IMG/VR virus record: IMGVR_UViG_3300042542_003555
Span: 62,001-126,000 of that record
DNA: 64,000 nt
Reading direction: 5' to 3' (one strand)
Source of the DNA: a virus
A program made the translations under genes and the position numbers. This document shows, piece by piece, positions 8,756-16,010 of this stretch; within the stretch, counting starts at the first letter, position 1; every line of letters starts with the position of its first letter. The notes beneath the pieces are model-generated. The model did not search any database. It saw only the letters and a program-made list of their open reading frames with translations, and was not told the origin of the DNA.

Positions 8756-10933
8756 ATGGCACAACAAATAGCAGCCGATCCTGTCGAAGCAGCAGCGAAC
8801 GTAATGAAACGCCAAAGAGCTGGTGTTCGATCACAGAGTTCAGGACAATTAGATGAACTCAATAAAACACTGAAGGCTCAAAATGCCAGCCAAAAACTAA
8901 AAAGAACACCATCTGTTCAGGATAAAGTTAGAGCAAACGATTCTGTTGCAATGATTCTTGCTAAAGTTTATGCTATTGTAAAAAAAGAACAAGAAACAAA
9001 TAAGGTCTATCAAAAACAACAAACTTCGGCTATCAAAAACTTAGCTAAAGATTTTACTGATGTAATCAAAAAGACCAGTGATAATATTAAAAAAGCCATA
9101 GAAAAATCAGTAAAAGTTAATGAAGAACTGTTAAAGGAAAACAAAAAGGTTCGTCAAGAAAATAAACTATTTCAAGAAGAAACACAACAAGAAACTGTTT
9201 CTAAGGAATCAAAGAGACAGAAAGAAATGTTGTCTGCTGAAGATAAAAGACACAAAGAATTAATTTCTATATTGAAAAAAATAGAAAAGAAAACTGCGCC
9301 TATAACAGAAGAAGATGAGGATGAAGAATCTTCTTCATCTAAAGGTAAAGGCAAAAAAAGAAAAAAATCACTTAAAATTGGTGACATTAAAGATCAATTA
9401 AAAGAAAAACTTCTAAGTGTCGTGTTAGATCCAAAAGCAATTGCCGCCGCAGCTACCGGAGCATTAATAATAGCAGCAGGTGAAGCTGCTCGGGAAGATA
9501 TTCAAAGCAGTGAACGCTCCGCACAATCTGCTGCACAGAGAGGTGATCTTGCAGGATTAGATAGAGAAATAAGAGAAGCAAATGAGAGAACTGTAAGACA
9601 ATCTGTAACGGATCCTAGAGATGAGGAAGGTGTACAAGCAGCACTCAAAACAATGAATACCCCAAAAAAATTATTATATGAAAAAAGAAAAAGATTGAAA
9701 GAGGCAAACACACCAGAATCAAAACGTGCTTTAGACGTATTGGATGCACAAGAAGAAAAACGTGTATTGATGGAATCTAGACCAAAAGATTCTGCTGCCG
9801 CAAAAAAATTCGATGAAGATAATAAGGCAAAAATAGAAGCAATTGATAAAAGAATCAAACAACCTATTTTAGTTAGTTCATCTACAGGTTATTCTTTACC
9901 GGTAGAAAACACAGAATTTGGTAGTGGTTATGGAACAAGAACCCGAGGGGGAAAAATAGAAAGTCATCAAGGTGTTGATCTAAAAATGCCAGTTGATACA
10001 CCGATTCTTGCAGCAAATTCAGGAGAAGTTATTTTTGTTGGAGAAGGATCCGGCGGCGCTGGTGAAACCATAAAGATAAAACATGACGATGGGAAATATA
10101 CTTCTTATTCACATTTAAGCAAGTCTAATGTGAAGGTTGAACAAAGAGTAACAAAAGGACAAGAAATTGGTCGCTCTGGAGGAAAAAAAGGGGCACCTGG
10201 CGCAGGAAATTCTGAAGGACCACATTTACATTTTGCTGCCTATGATGAAAAAGGAAAATTCATAGATCCAAAAACTTTAATTCCAGAATTGTCTGGTGCA
10301 AAAAAAGGTGATAATGTTATAAGATCAAAAGATTCAGCAACCACATCCAGTGATTCTACAGCTACGCAAACACAAGCAACAAATAAGAATGCAGAAGCAG
10401 TACCTGGTTACACATATAAAAGAGGACCAAATGGTGGTAGAATGATCCTCAACGACAAAGGTGAGTTTGTAGAGGAACCTACTGCTGCAATGGATGAATC
10501 GAAAACGTATAAAGGTGCGTTAAGAGAATTTGAGAAAGAATTGAATTCAGATCCAAATGCGCCTAAACTCAATAGGTCGGCAGCAGAAGCAGCAAAATAT
10601 GAATCTTACGAAAAAGAAGCGGCTAAAAAATTCATACAGAAAAAAGGCCTTGATCTTAAAAAAGCAAAACAATATGGATTTCCAGTTAGCAGTATTACAC
10701 CAGTTGATTCAAACAATGACAGAAAAATATCATCTCTAATTGATGCTGAAAGAATGTCTAGAGACCTAGCCTCAATGGGTCAAGGAATGACAAACAATTT
10801 CATAAATCAAACTCAAATTGCAAGCGGTGGTGGAGGTGGTGGCGGATCTTCAGTTCCACCAGCAAGCGTAAGAGATAATAATGTTACGATTATGGCAGCA
10901 CTGTATGGTCAACATAATGTTCGTATGAGTTAA
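8756..10933 (+). CDS. Long tail/hub protein with M23 peptidase domain (tape-measure candidate)
   Basis: 725 residues. Residues about 25-190 and 270-380 are highly charged coiled coil; residues 224-245 are a short Ala-rich hydrophobic segment. Residues about 385-520 are a complete M23/LytM zinc endopeptidase: H404-QGV-D408 and H490-L-H492, with the GYGTR opening and the YSHL strand. The last 200 residues are low-complexity and then a short glycine run. M23 enzymes cut peptidoglycan cross-links. The gene follows gp51 as gp29 (tape measure) genes do, so it may set tail length and also open the wall, which would fit the absence of a lysozyme domain in gp5. The exact structural role is inferred. 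Confidence 0.75.
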   Translation: MAQQIAADPVEAAANVMKRQRAGVRSQSSGQLDELNKTLKAQNASQKLKRTPSVQDKVRANDSVAMILAKVYAIVKKEQETNKVYQKQQTSAIKNLAKDFTDVIKKTSDNIKKAIEKSVKVNEELLKENKKVRQENKLFQEETQQETVSKESKRQKEMLSAEDKRHKELISILKKIEKKTAPITEEDEDEESSSSKGKGKKRKKSLKIGDIKDQLKEKLLSVVLDPKAIAAAATGALIIAAGEAAREDIQSSERSAQSAAQRGDLAGLDREIREANERTVRQSVTDPRDEEGVQAALKTMNTPKKLLYEKRKRLKEANTPESKRALDVLDAQEEKRVLMESRPKDSAAAKKFDEDNKAKIEAIDKRIKQPILVSSSTGYSLPVENTEFGSGYGTRTRGGKIESHQGVDLKMPVDTPILAANSGEVIFVGEGSGGAGETIKIKHDDGKYTSYSHLSKSNVKVEQRVTKGQEIGRSGGKKGAPGAGNSEGPHLHFAAYDEKGKFIDPKTLIPELSGAKKGDNVIRSKDSATTSSDSTATQTQATNKNAEAVPGYTYKRGPNGGRMILNDKGEFVEEPTAAMDESKTYKGALREFEKELNSDPNAPKLNRSAAEAAKYESYEKEAAKKFIQKKGLDLKKAKQYGFPVSSITPVDSNNDRKISSLIDAERMSRDLASMGQGMTNNFINQTQIASGGGGGGGSSVPPASVRDNNVTIMAALYGQHNVRMS

Positions 10934-10960
10934 AACAAAAACCCCGCACTAGGCGGGGCT
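10932..10960 (-). terminator. Rho-independent terminator of gp32 (leftward)
   Basis: CCCCGC/GCGGGG 6-bp stem (10942-10947 with 10953-10958, 5-base loop) followed, reading leftward, by TTTTTGTTTT. It lies between two convergent genes, and the U-tract is only on the leftward side, so it terminates the gp32 transcript. Confidence 0.85.
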
Positions 10961-10981
10961 AAACAAGACCGTCTAGTCTGT

Positions 10982-11860
10982 TTAATCTTCTGCTGCCAAC
11001 TTAGAGAAATAACTCATGTCATCATCTTCATCCAAGTCTGGTGAAGTTTTAGGAACAACTTTTGCTTTAGGCTTTTCATCAAAAGATGCATCCTCTACAG
11101 TAGTTGTTGGTGCAGCACCAGCATTACCTAGAACTTTATCTAGTCTTGCTTTGATAGCATCATAAGACTTAAACTTACTTGAATCAATAAGTTCTTTCAA
11201 AGAGTATTCACGCTTCCACACTTTTTCAAGTTCATCGTCATCATCAAGTAGTGCAGCAGGTGCTTCAAACTCACACTTATCATAGTTTTGATAACCATCA
11301 ACCTTACGAATCTTGACTTTGAAGTTAGCACCTTTCCACAAGTCAAATGGATTCAATGGCTTCTCATCTTCAAACTCTGGGTTCATTGCACCGTTGATTT
11401 TATCAAAGATGCTCTTGCCATATTTGAACAAGAATACTTTACCGTTGTTCTCTGGATGTTTTGGATCCTCAACAACATAGATGTTGGAAACATAAGTGAG
11501 TTTACGTTTCTGGTCACGGGCAATTTTTTTATTTGCTTCAATGCCTGAGTTCCAAAGTTGTGTATTGTATTCACATACAGGACACTTTTCATTCAAGGTA
11601 GTACGACAGTCATCAATCAGCCAACCACCTGGACCTTGAAAGCCATGACGGAACATTTTGACCCATGGGAGTCCATCTTCATCTTGTGGTGGTTCGGGAA
11701 GAAAACGAATGACTGCATAACCGTTACCAGATTTATCGATCTCTGGTTTCCAATAACGATCATCATCGGAACTTGCTTCGGTGTTTGTATTGATTGATTC
11801 TAGTGCTTTGGATAGTTTGTCTAGGTTAGACGAACTCTTTTTCAATTTGGAAAAATCCAT
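10982..11860 (-). CDS. 32: Single-stranded DNA-binding protein gp32
   Basis: 292 residues (T4: 301). Residues 1-20 are a basic, Ser/Lys-rich cooperative-binding arm; the core contains the zinc site H72, C85, C93, C96 (in C-P-V-C), matching the H-C-C-C site of T4 gp32; the C-terminus is an acidic tail (PDLDEDDDMS) used to recruit partners. It coats ssDNA during replication and recombination. gp59 and gp33 lie upstream on the same strand, as in T4. Strong start with AAGGAG; strong terminator downstream. Confidence 0.93.
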   Translation of the reverse strand: MDFSKLKKSSSNLDKLSKALESINTNTEASSDDDRYWKPEIDKSGNGYAVIRFLPEPPQDEDGLPWVKMFRHGFQGPGGWLIDDCRTTLNEKCPVCEYNTQLWNSGIEANKKIARDQKRKLTYVSNIYVVEDPKHPENNGKVFLFKYGKSIFDKINGAMNPEFEDEKPLNPFDLWKGANFKVKIRKVDGYQNYDKCEFEAPAALLDDDDELEKVWKREYSLKELIDSSKFKSYDAIKARLDKVLGNAGAAPTTTVEDASFDEKPKAKVVPKTSPDLDEDDDMSYFSKLAAED

Positions 11861-11942
11861 TATTATCTCCTTGTATTAAACGTAGTATAAACGATATATT
11901 AAACGACTTGTCCACATACATCACATGATATCATAGTATTTA

Positions 11943-12431
11943 TCATACTGCAAGAGCGTCAATAATTAATTGCTTAGTATTGCCTAAATCTCTATGTAGA
12001 ATACCAATGCCACCTTTTTTAATGAAAGCATCAATTACATAGTCGGTATCATCTACAAGAATGGTATCTGAACCTATAGCGTATTTGGATTTTAATCCAC
12101 TACCAGGTACGATATTCTGCTTATATTTGATACCATGGTCTTGCAACCATTTTTGTTTTTGTTCTGTGACTTCTTTGTGGTACTTTGCACCACCACTAGA
12201 ACTGAGAATCTCTATATTGATGTTTGGAATATTGTCAACAAATTCTAATAGTTCTTGTCCACCTGGCCACCACTCAAGTGTAGCAAAGTTACTGCCTTCA
12301 ATAAATGTTGACCAATCTGTAGTAAACTCTTTGTTATGTCTAGATTCACCTGGTGTCTTGTTGAATAGTTCTTCAAAACGTTTCTCAAAGTTAGCTAGTA
12401 CACCGTCCATATCCAAAAATAACGTTTTCAT
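11943..12431 (-). CDS. HAD-family phosphatase (5'-nucleotidase-like)
   Basis: 162 residues from the ATG at 12431, which has GGAGA seven bases upstream; a longer reading is possible but less likely. HAD motif I is L-F-L-D7-M-D9-G-V-L, motif II is EILSSSG, and ILVDDTDY is motif IV. The W-x-G-G-x-E-L-L-E-F block is typical of the NT5C-type small nucleotidases found in phages, which dephosphorylate deoxynucleotides. Substrate is not shown by sequence. Confidence 0.75.
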   Translation of the reverse strand: MKTLFLDMDGVLANFEKRFEELFNKTPGESRHNKEFTTDWSTFIEGSNFATLEWWPGGQELLEFVDNIPNINIEILSSSGGAKYHKEVTEQKQKWLQDHGIKYKQNIVPGSGLKSKYAIGSDTILVDDTDYVIDAFIKKGGIGILHRDLGNTKQLIIDALAV

Positions 12432-12445
12432 CAAATTCTCCATTG

Positions 12446-12453
12446 TATAAATA
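12446..12453 (+). promoter_or_regulatory. Late-promoter-like box TATAAATA
   Basis: Exact TATAAATA on the plus strand, 60 bases upstream of the plus-strand GIY-YIG endonuclease, which otherwise lies in a leftward gene block and would need its own promoter. Confidence 0.5.
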
Positions 12454-12512
12454 GGTGTATGTCGCCGGTGGTCAGACCGCACATACTCTAACATTGAAAA
12501 GGAATGTCAGCT

Positions 12513-13061
12513 ATGATTATATATTCAATCTACAAATGTGTCAATAAAATAAACGGCAAAGTTTACATTGGGTTTGATTCCAATTGGCCTAAAAGAAAAA
12601 CCTCACATAACTACATATCATCTTCAAATAAATCAAAACATTCAAGTTTCCACCAAGCCATTAGAAAATACGGATGGAATAATTTTGAATGGGAAATTTT
12701 ATATCAATCGAAAGATAGAAACCACACATTAAAAATTATGGAACCATATTTCATACAAGAATACAACTCATATAAATGTGGATACAATAGAACTAAAGGT
12801 GGTGAAGGAACTTTTGGTAAAACTCAATCTATCAAAAATAAAAAAAATCTATCGGAAAGACAAAAAATTAAAAATAAAGAAAGTAGATGGTATAATAACG
12901 GAACAAAAAATACATTTTCAACCATTCATCCTGGTGAAGGTTGGGTTTTTGGAAGACTCAATCAAAAACCAACAACAAAAGGAAGAAAGTGGTATAATAA
13001 TGGAACAAAACAAATATTATCAGAAACTCAACCAGAAGGTTGGATATTAGGCATGTTGTGA
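12513..13061 (+). CDS. GIY-YIG homing endonuclease
   Basis: 182 residues from the ATG at 12513, which has AAGGA nine bases upstream (an ATG at 12504 is too close to that site). The opening IYSIYKCVNKINGKVYIGF is the GIY-YIG signature, followed by R-x-x-x-H and a H-x-x-x-F/I-x-K-YG block and EPYFIQEYNSY (catalytic Glu region). The C-terminus holds two copies of a W-Y-N-N-G-T-K...EGW-x-x-G repeat, probably DNA-binding. It is the only plus-strand gene in this block and overlaps the gp59 3' end by 15 bases: a free-standing homing gene inserted between gp59 and the HAD gene. Confidence 0.82.
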   Translation: MIIYSIYKCVNKINGKVYIGFDSNWPKRKTSHNYISSSNKSKHSSFHQAIRKYGWNNFEWEILYQSKDRNHTLKIMEPYFIQEYNSYKCGYNRTKGGEGTFGKTQSIKNKKNLSERQKIKNKESRWYNNGTKNTFSTIHPGEGWVFGRLNQKPTTKGRKWYNNGTKQILSETQPEGWILGML

Positions 13062-13658
13062 GTTTTCATATAGTTCCTTCAATTTATTCTTATACTTCAT
13101 TTTATCATAAACAACAAATGGTGCATACTTCTTTATTTTTCTTTGCCACATTGGCCACACAATATCATCATCAATTTTCTTCTCCCACATTGGTAAAAAG
13201 TTCATCAAGTTATTCATTATGACTAGTGTTTCTAATGTAACCTTCTTTCGCATTATCTGCATCAGTAGAACAGGAAAAGAGCCGTCTACGGGTTTAATTA
13301 TATCATGTGCATCGTAATTGTCAAGTAAATATTGTGTGTCAGATTCAAACTGGTAGAATAGTGATTGATTTCTTTTCTTCCAGTCTGTATATACTTCTTC
13401 TGCTTCCTCTGTTAACAATTCACCAACCCACTTCGTATCACTTTCAAGAAAGTTAGCCACAAAAAAATCTCTAGCATCTTCTAGTGTGTGTTTTCTTGAT
13501 AGACGATAAAAAGCGTATTTGTTTTTGTGTGTGAGGAAAGATTCTTTGGTAGTATTAGTCTTGCCGTTATACTTGAAGTAGTCATAACTATCTGTGGTAA
13601 AATGCAACCTCAAAGCATTGTACATCATATAAACGGCTAGGCCGCTGTTTTCACTCAT
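13047..13658 (-). CDS. 59: Helicase loader gp59
   Basis: 203 residues (T4: 217). Aligns in my reading to T4 gp59 along its length: Y-x-x-Y-x-K-x-H opening, the K-Y-A-F-Y-R-L-S-R-K-H-x-L-E-D-A-R-D-F-F-V-A-N-F block, W-V-G-E-L, and Y-D-AHDI/ LETLVIMNNLMNF near the C-terminus. gp59 loads the gp41 helicase onto gp32-coated forks. The order gp32-gp59-gp33 in one leftward block is that of T4, apart from the inserted HAD and endonuclease genes. Confidence 0.82.
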   Translation of the reverse strand: MSENSGLAVYMMYNALRLHFTTDSYDYFKYNGKTNTTKESFLTHKNKYAFYRLSRKHTLEDARDFFVANFLESDTKWVGELLTEEAEEVYTDWKKRNQSLFYQFESDTQYLLDNYDAHDIIKPVDGSFPVLLMQIMRKKVTLETLVIMNNLMNFLPMWEKKIDDDIVWPMWQRKIKKYAPFVVYDKMKYKNKLKELYENSQHA

Positions 13659-13876
13659 AAAGGTAATCTACTAGTTTTCTTTAGTTGATTGTTCTTCTCG
13701 GCTTGTTCTCTGATTTTTGATTTAAGTGCTGATGATATAAGAGAGGATGCAACCTCTAACTCTAAACCTGTTTGTTCACAATGATAGAGTATTGCATCCA
13801 ACAAATCACACTTCTTCTCACCAGCCATTGCTTCAATCATCAGGCTGAATGATTTCATTTCTTCTCTTGTAGGCAT
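13655..13876 (-). CDS. 33: Late transcription coactivator gp33
   Basis: 73 residues (T4: 112). The MPTREEMKSFSLMIE opening, the central DLLDAILYHCEQTGLELEVASSLI and the C-terminal LKKTSRLPL are what I expect of the short gp33 proteins of T4-like aquatic phages. gp33 ties the sliding clamp to RNA polymerase at late promoters. It overlaps gp59 by 4 bases (ATGA) and shares TAATG with the upstream gene, as part of the gp32-59-33 group. Confidence 0.78.
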   Translation of the reverse strand: MPTREEMKSFSLMIEAMAGEKKCDLLDAILYHCEQTGLELEVASSLISSALKSKIREQAEKNNQLKKTSRLPL

Positions 13877-14415
13877 TATGTCCGTGTATAAAAAATATGA
13901 TTACCAATTCTCATGACAACACCTTTTTTGTTCCAGCCAGGATTGATATATGTTGCATGATAAAACATTACATTATGTGCTGCAATTTTAGCATGAGCAA
14001 TAGGTTCTGTCAATGCTTTTTTGGCAATGTATTGTGCTTCTTCCCATAGGTATTGGCTTCTTGGACGAATAACTTTTTCACATGTCCAACTAAATTGACA
14101 TACAGTCATTCCTCTGTATAAGGTTCTCTGATAAACTACACCACAAATGGTGTTTGGATAGTTACCTGATTTTGTTCTATTGATAGTAACTTGTGCCACA
14201 GCAAGTTTTCCTTCAAATGATTCACTTGCTGCTTCATAATAGATATTTTTGGCAAGACATTCAACATCTTTTGCCATGACTTGTTTAGTTTCTTGTTCAA
14301 TTTCATCTGCAACTTGTGGTGGTATTGTATATGCAAATACAGATACAGATAACAAGGCTGCTACAATTAAAAAACTAATACCACTGAAAATGTTAGTGAA
14401 TTTATCTCTAAGCAT
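13876..14415 (-). CDS. SleB-type cell wall hydrolase with N-terminal membrane anchor
   Basis: 179 residues. Residues about 13-29 form one hydrophobic helix ending FAYTIPP, a signal peptide or signal-anchor. Residues 50-179 match the Hydrolase_2 (SleB/CwlJ) family: CLAKNIYYEAASES with the family's conserved Glu (E61/E65), VAQVTINR, the CGVVYQ block, CQFSWTC and a C-terminal GNHIFYTR. These enzymes cut peptidoglycan glycan strands. It is probably an exported lysin; the window also encodes a GH19 endolysin at the right edge and an M23 domain in the tail. Confidence 0.82.
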   Translation of the reverse strand: MLRDKFTNIFSGISFLIVAALLSVSVFAYTIPPQVADEIEQETKQVMAKDVECLAKNIYYEAASESFEGKLAVAQVTINRTKSGNYPNTICGVVYQRTLYRGMTVCQFSWTCEKVIRPRSQYLWEEAQYIAKKALTEPIAHAKIAAHNVMFYHATYINPGWNKKGVVMRIGNHIFYTRT

Positions 14416-14436
14416 TGTTTCTCCTTAGTAGTTAGG

Positions 14437-14454
14437 GAGAGGCCAAAGCCTCTC
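14437..14454. other. Intergenic hairpin GAGAGGC/GCCTCTC
   Basis: A perfect 7-bp stem (GAGAGGC 14437-14443, GCCTCTC 14448-14454) with a 4-base loop between two leftward genes. It lacks a T-tract on either side, so it is at best a weak terminator or an RNA processing site. Confidence 0.45.
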
Positions 14455-14463
14455 TTGTCCCGA

Positions 14464-14736
14464 TCAGGTAGACTTTTTGCTAGTAGTCTTTTCTGGTGTG
14501 ATGTTTGAAACGAAACCATTCAAAGACTGTGCTTTGGTGATGATATCGTTTTCTGTGGGATAGGTTGGGTAGGCAGGATGTTCAGGTATTGGTTGTCCGT
14601 TTAGTTTAGCAGACTCTACCTTTACGTGCCATTCATTGGTTAGGCGATCTTTGTTAGAGTGATATTCTTCTAACAAAAGTCCTTGCGCCATTTTTAAAAG
14701 TTCAAGACGAATTTCAAAAGGTGTGAGATTACTCAT
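14464..14736 (-). CDS. Conserved T4-like phage protein, unknown function
   Basis: 90 residues from the ATG at 14736, which has AAGGAGAA six bases upstream. The opening NLTPFEIRLELLKMAQGLLLEEY is a helical motif I associate with a small protein conserved in T4-like phages of aquatic bacteria. A W-x-V-K-V-E stretch and a Pro/Tyr-rich middle follow; the tail is Lys/Thr/Ser-rich. No catalytic motif. A late-promoter box lies 85 bases upstream. Confidence 0.65.
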   Translation of the reverse strand: MSNLTPFEIRLELLKMAQGLLLEEYHSNKDRLTNEWHVKVESAKLNGQPIPEHPAYPTYPTENDIITKAQSLNGFVSNITPEKTTSKKST

Positions 14737-14821
14737 ATACTTCTCCTTGTGTTGTGTGTAAGTGTAGTAGTGAGTTTGGATCAGGCACTCACAAGACCTG
14801 TAATACTGCAACCAGTATTAT

Positions 14822-14829
14822 TATTTATA
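14822..14829 (-). promoter_or_regulatory. Late-promoter-like box TATAAATA
   Basis: Exact TATAAATA reading leftward, overlapping the last codons of the rubrerythrin gene and 86 bases upstream of the gene starting at 14736. It would separate late expression of that gene from the pqqA-rubrerythrin unit. Confidence 0.45.
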
Positions 14830-15259
14830 GTTGTCCTGCTTTGTAAGCATCAAGAGTTTTCTTGAACTTACCTGCATGAGAACGTTCTGCTTTCGCTAAT
14901 GTTTCAAACCAATCTGCAATTTCATCAAAGCCTTCTTCACGGGCTGTCTTAGCCATACCTGGATACATATCGGTGTATTCGTGAGTCTCACCTTCAATGG
15001 CAGATTCAAGTGCCTCTGCAACATTACTTACTTGCATACCTGTTGCAGGATCGCCAGCGGAACCATTCAACAAATATTCCATATGACCGTGTGCATGTCC
15101 AGTTTCACCTTCTGCTGTGTGACGAAATACCGCAGCAACTTCTGGTGAACCTTCAATGTCAGCCATGTTTGCAAAATATAGATAACGGCGATTTGCTTGT
15201 GATTCACCTGCAAATGCTTCTTTCAAATTCAATTCAGTTTTAGTTCCTTTGACGCTCAT
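14825..15259 (-). CDS. Rubrerythrin, ferritin-like diiron domain only
   Basis: 144 residues. All diiron ligands of rubrerythrin are present: E19 (in [12 protein letters not shown]), E52-x-x-H55, E91/E94 and E125-x-x-H128. The C-terminal rubredoxin domain of classical rubrerythrins (two C-x-x-C pairs) is absent, so it is a 'short' sulerythrin-like form. Family members reduce peroxide or protect against oxidative stress. The gene starts 12 bases after the pqqA stop and uses the same unusual ribosome site TAGGAGAC, so the two are almost certainly one operon from the promoter at 15393-15422. In a phage this is auxiliary metabolic cargo. Confidence 0.9.
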   Translation of the reverse strand: MSVKGTKTELNLKEAFAGESQANRRYLYFANMADIEGSPEVAAVFRHTAEGETGHAHGHMEYLLNGSAGDPATGMQVSNVAEALESAIEGETHEYTDMYPGMAKTAREEGFDEIADWFETLAKAERSHAGKFKKTLDAYKAGQL

Positions 15260-15271
15260 AGTGTCTCCTAA

Positions 15272-15346
15272 TTAACGATTCGCAATATACATTGTGATTT
15301 CAAAACCAAAACGCATATCGTTTGCTTGTGGTGTCATCCAGGTCAT
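15272..15346 (-). CDS. pqqA: PQQ precursor peptide PqqA
   Basis: A 24-codon gene read directly from the minus strand, ATG at 15346 and TAA at 15272-15274. The peptide begins MTWMTPQANDMRFG and ends FEITMYIANR. It has the PqqA pattern: an N-terminal W near residue 3, P6, R12-x-G14-F15-E16-x-x-x-Y20 and the closing NR. E16 and Y20 are the two residues that the radical SAM enzyme PqqE cross-links to make pyrroloquinoline quinone. TAGGAGAC lies 5 bases before the ATG, and a consensus promoter lies 47 bases upstream. No other pqq gene is in the window, so host PqqB-E would be needed. Length (24) equals typical PqqA (23-29). Confidence 0.9.
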   Translation of the reverse strand: MTWMTPQANDMRFGFEITMYIANR

Positions 15347-15370
15347 AGTAGTCTCCTAAAATTAAAAGTC

Positions 15371-15385
15371 GTAGCAACATGCTAC
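15371..15385 (-). promoter_or_regulatory. Leader hairpin upstream of pqqA
   Basis: GTAGC-AACAT-GCTAC, a perfect 5-bp stem with 5-base loop, lies at the 5' end of the predicted pqqA leader, just after the promoter -10 box. It may stabilise the short mRNA; no riboswitch is claimed. Confidence 0.45.
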
Positions 15386-15392
15386 AACTGAA

Positions 15393-15422
15393 ATTATATA
15401 TCGACTTGATGGGATTTGTCAA
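15393..15422 (-). promoter_or_regulatory. Consensus sigma70 promoter for pqqA-rubrerythrin
   Basis: Reading leftward: TTGACA (15422-15417), 18-base spacer, TATAAT (15398-15393); both hexamers are perfect consensus. The start point would lie about 40 bases upstream of the pqqA ATG. Confidence 0.8.
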
Positions 15423-15444
15423 GTAGTGAAAATCATGATTATAA

Positions 15445-15835
15445 GCTAGTTGATTCTGTTGCCAAGTTCAACTAGCAAAACTCCGGTCAGTGTTTAAGCT
15501 GCCAGTGCGAACTTTTCATCGTTTGCATTTATGGATTTGCTTGATTTACGGTCATCGCCTACCGTGTTGTCCATATCCTTACTCATTGCCCTGTCGAAAC
15601 CAGGTCAGCCCCATCAGAAGCACATTAGGGTGTAGCAGCCCCACCAGGATCCCTACTGTAGTGGTTAATGTGCTTTTGGTGGAGCTGGGCGGAATCGAAC
15701 CGCCGTCCAGAACACCTTTCATTCTACTTCATACAACAATAAGGTACACACTATGTAGGATTCCCACCTACGTTACCGACCAGCGGTATCTTAGTTTATC
15801 CGTCGCCTTTGCCACTTCTAGATGAATAGTGTGTA
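15445..15835 (-). ncRNA. ssrA: Permuted two-piece tmRNA (tag ANDEKFALAA)
   Basis: On the minus strand the acceptor part comes first. It ends in a T-arm (GGCGG-TTCGATT-CCGCC) and CAGCTCCACCA with CCA at 15679-15677. Next is a 64-base spacer, whose ends form a perfect 10-bp stem (15618-15627 with 15666-15675). The coding part then starts GGGGCTGACCTGGTTTCGACAGG at 15612 (split here as GGGGCTG, which pairs with CAGCTCC: 7 bp, one G-U). The tag reading frame 15526-15494 encodes ANDEKFALAA and a stop. A 10-bp inverted repeat (15745-15754 with 15826-15835) closes the acceptor piece, and a 9-bp stem (15445-15453 with 15468-15476) ends the coding piece. This order is the circularly permuted tmRNA type. 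Exact mature ends are inferred. Confidence 0.92.
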
Positions 15836-15837
15836 TT

Positions 15838-16002
15838 TTATTTAGATTTTTCAACTAAAACACATCTTGCAGTGACATTATTTCTACTTCCTACTAATAA
15901 TGTTGCTGCTTCCCAACATTCTTCAAATCGTTCATACGTTTTCATTTGAACTTCATGTACTTCACCTGAGATGACGAATGTTAAGAACAATGCGTAGAAC
16001 AT
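15838..16002 (-). CDS. Small exported protein, phage family A
   Basis: 54 residues; hydrophobic N-terminus MFYALFLTFVISG like a signal peptide, then a short Q-M-K-T-Y-E-R-F-E-E-C-W segment and a second cysteine near the C-terminus. The layout (short signal, a single EC motif, a later Cys) recurs in the small genes at 23469, 28895 and 43104. TAGGAAC lies upstream of the ATG, and the stop abuts the tmRNA 5' end, so tmRNA may be processed from this transcript. Confidence 0.7.
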   Translation of the reverse strand: MFYALFLTFVISGEVHEVQMKTYERFEECWEAATLLVGSRNNVTARCVLVEKSK

Positions 16003-16010
16003 TTTAGTTC

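Noticed and set aside
9502-9858. Minus-strand ORF of 118 codons inside the M23 protein gene
   Set aside because: Ser/Phe/Leu-rich mirror of the Lys/Glu-rich coiled coil; no start signals.
10967-10975. AGAC-C-GTCT palindrome between the tail gene and gp32 as a rightward terminator
   Set aside because: Only a 4-bp stem with a 1-base loop and no T-run.
12432-12494. 21-codon N-terminal extension of the HAD phosphatase
   Set aside because: The conserved HAD start follows the ATG at 12431, which has its own GGAGA site.
15490-15825. Plus-strand ORF of 111 codons
   Set aside because: It lies wholly over the tmRNA gene on the opposite strand; the RNA structure explains the sequence.
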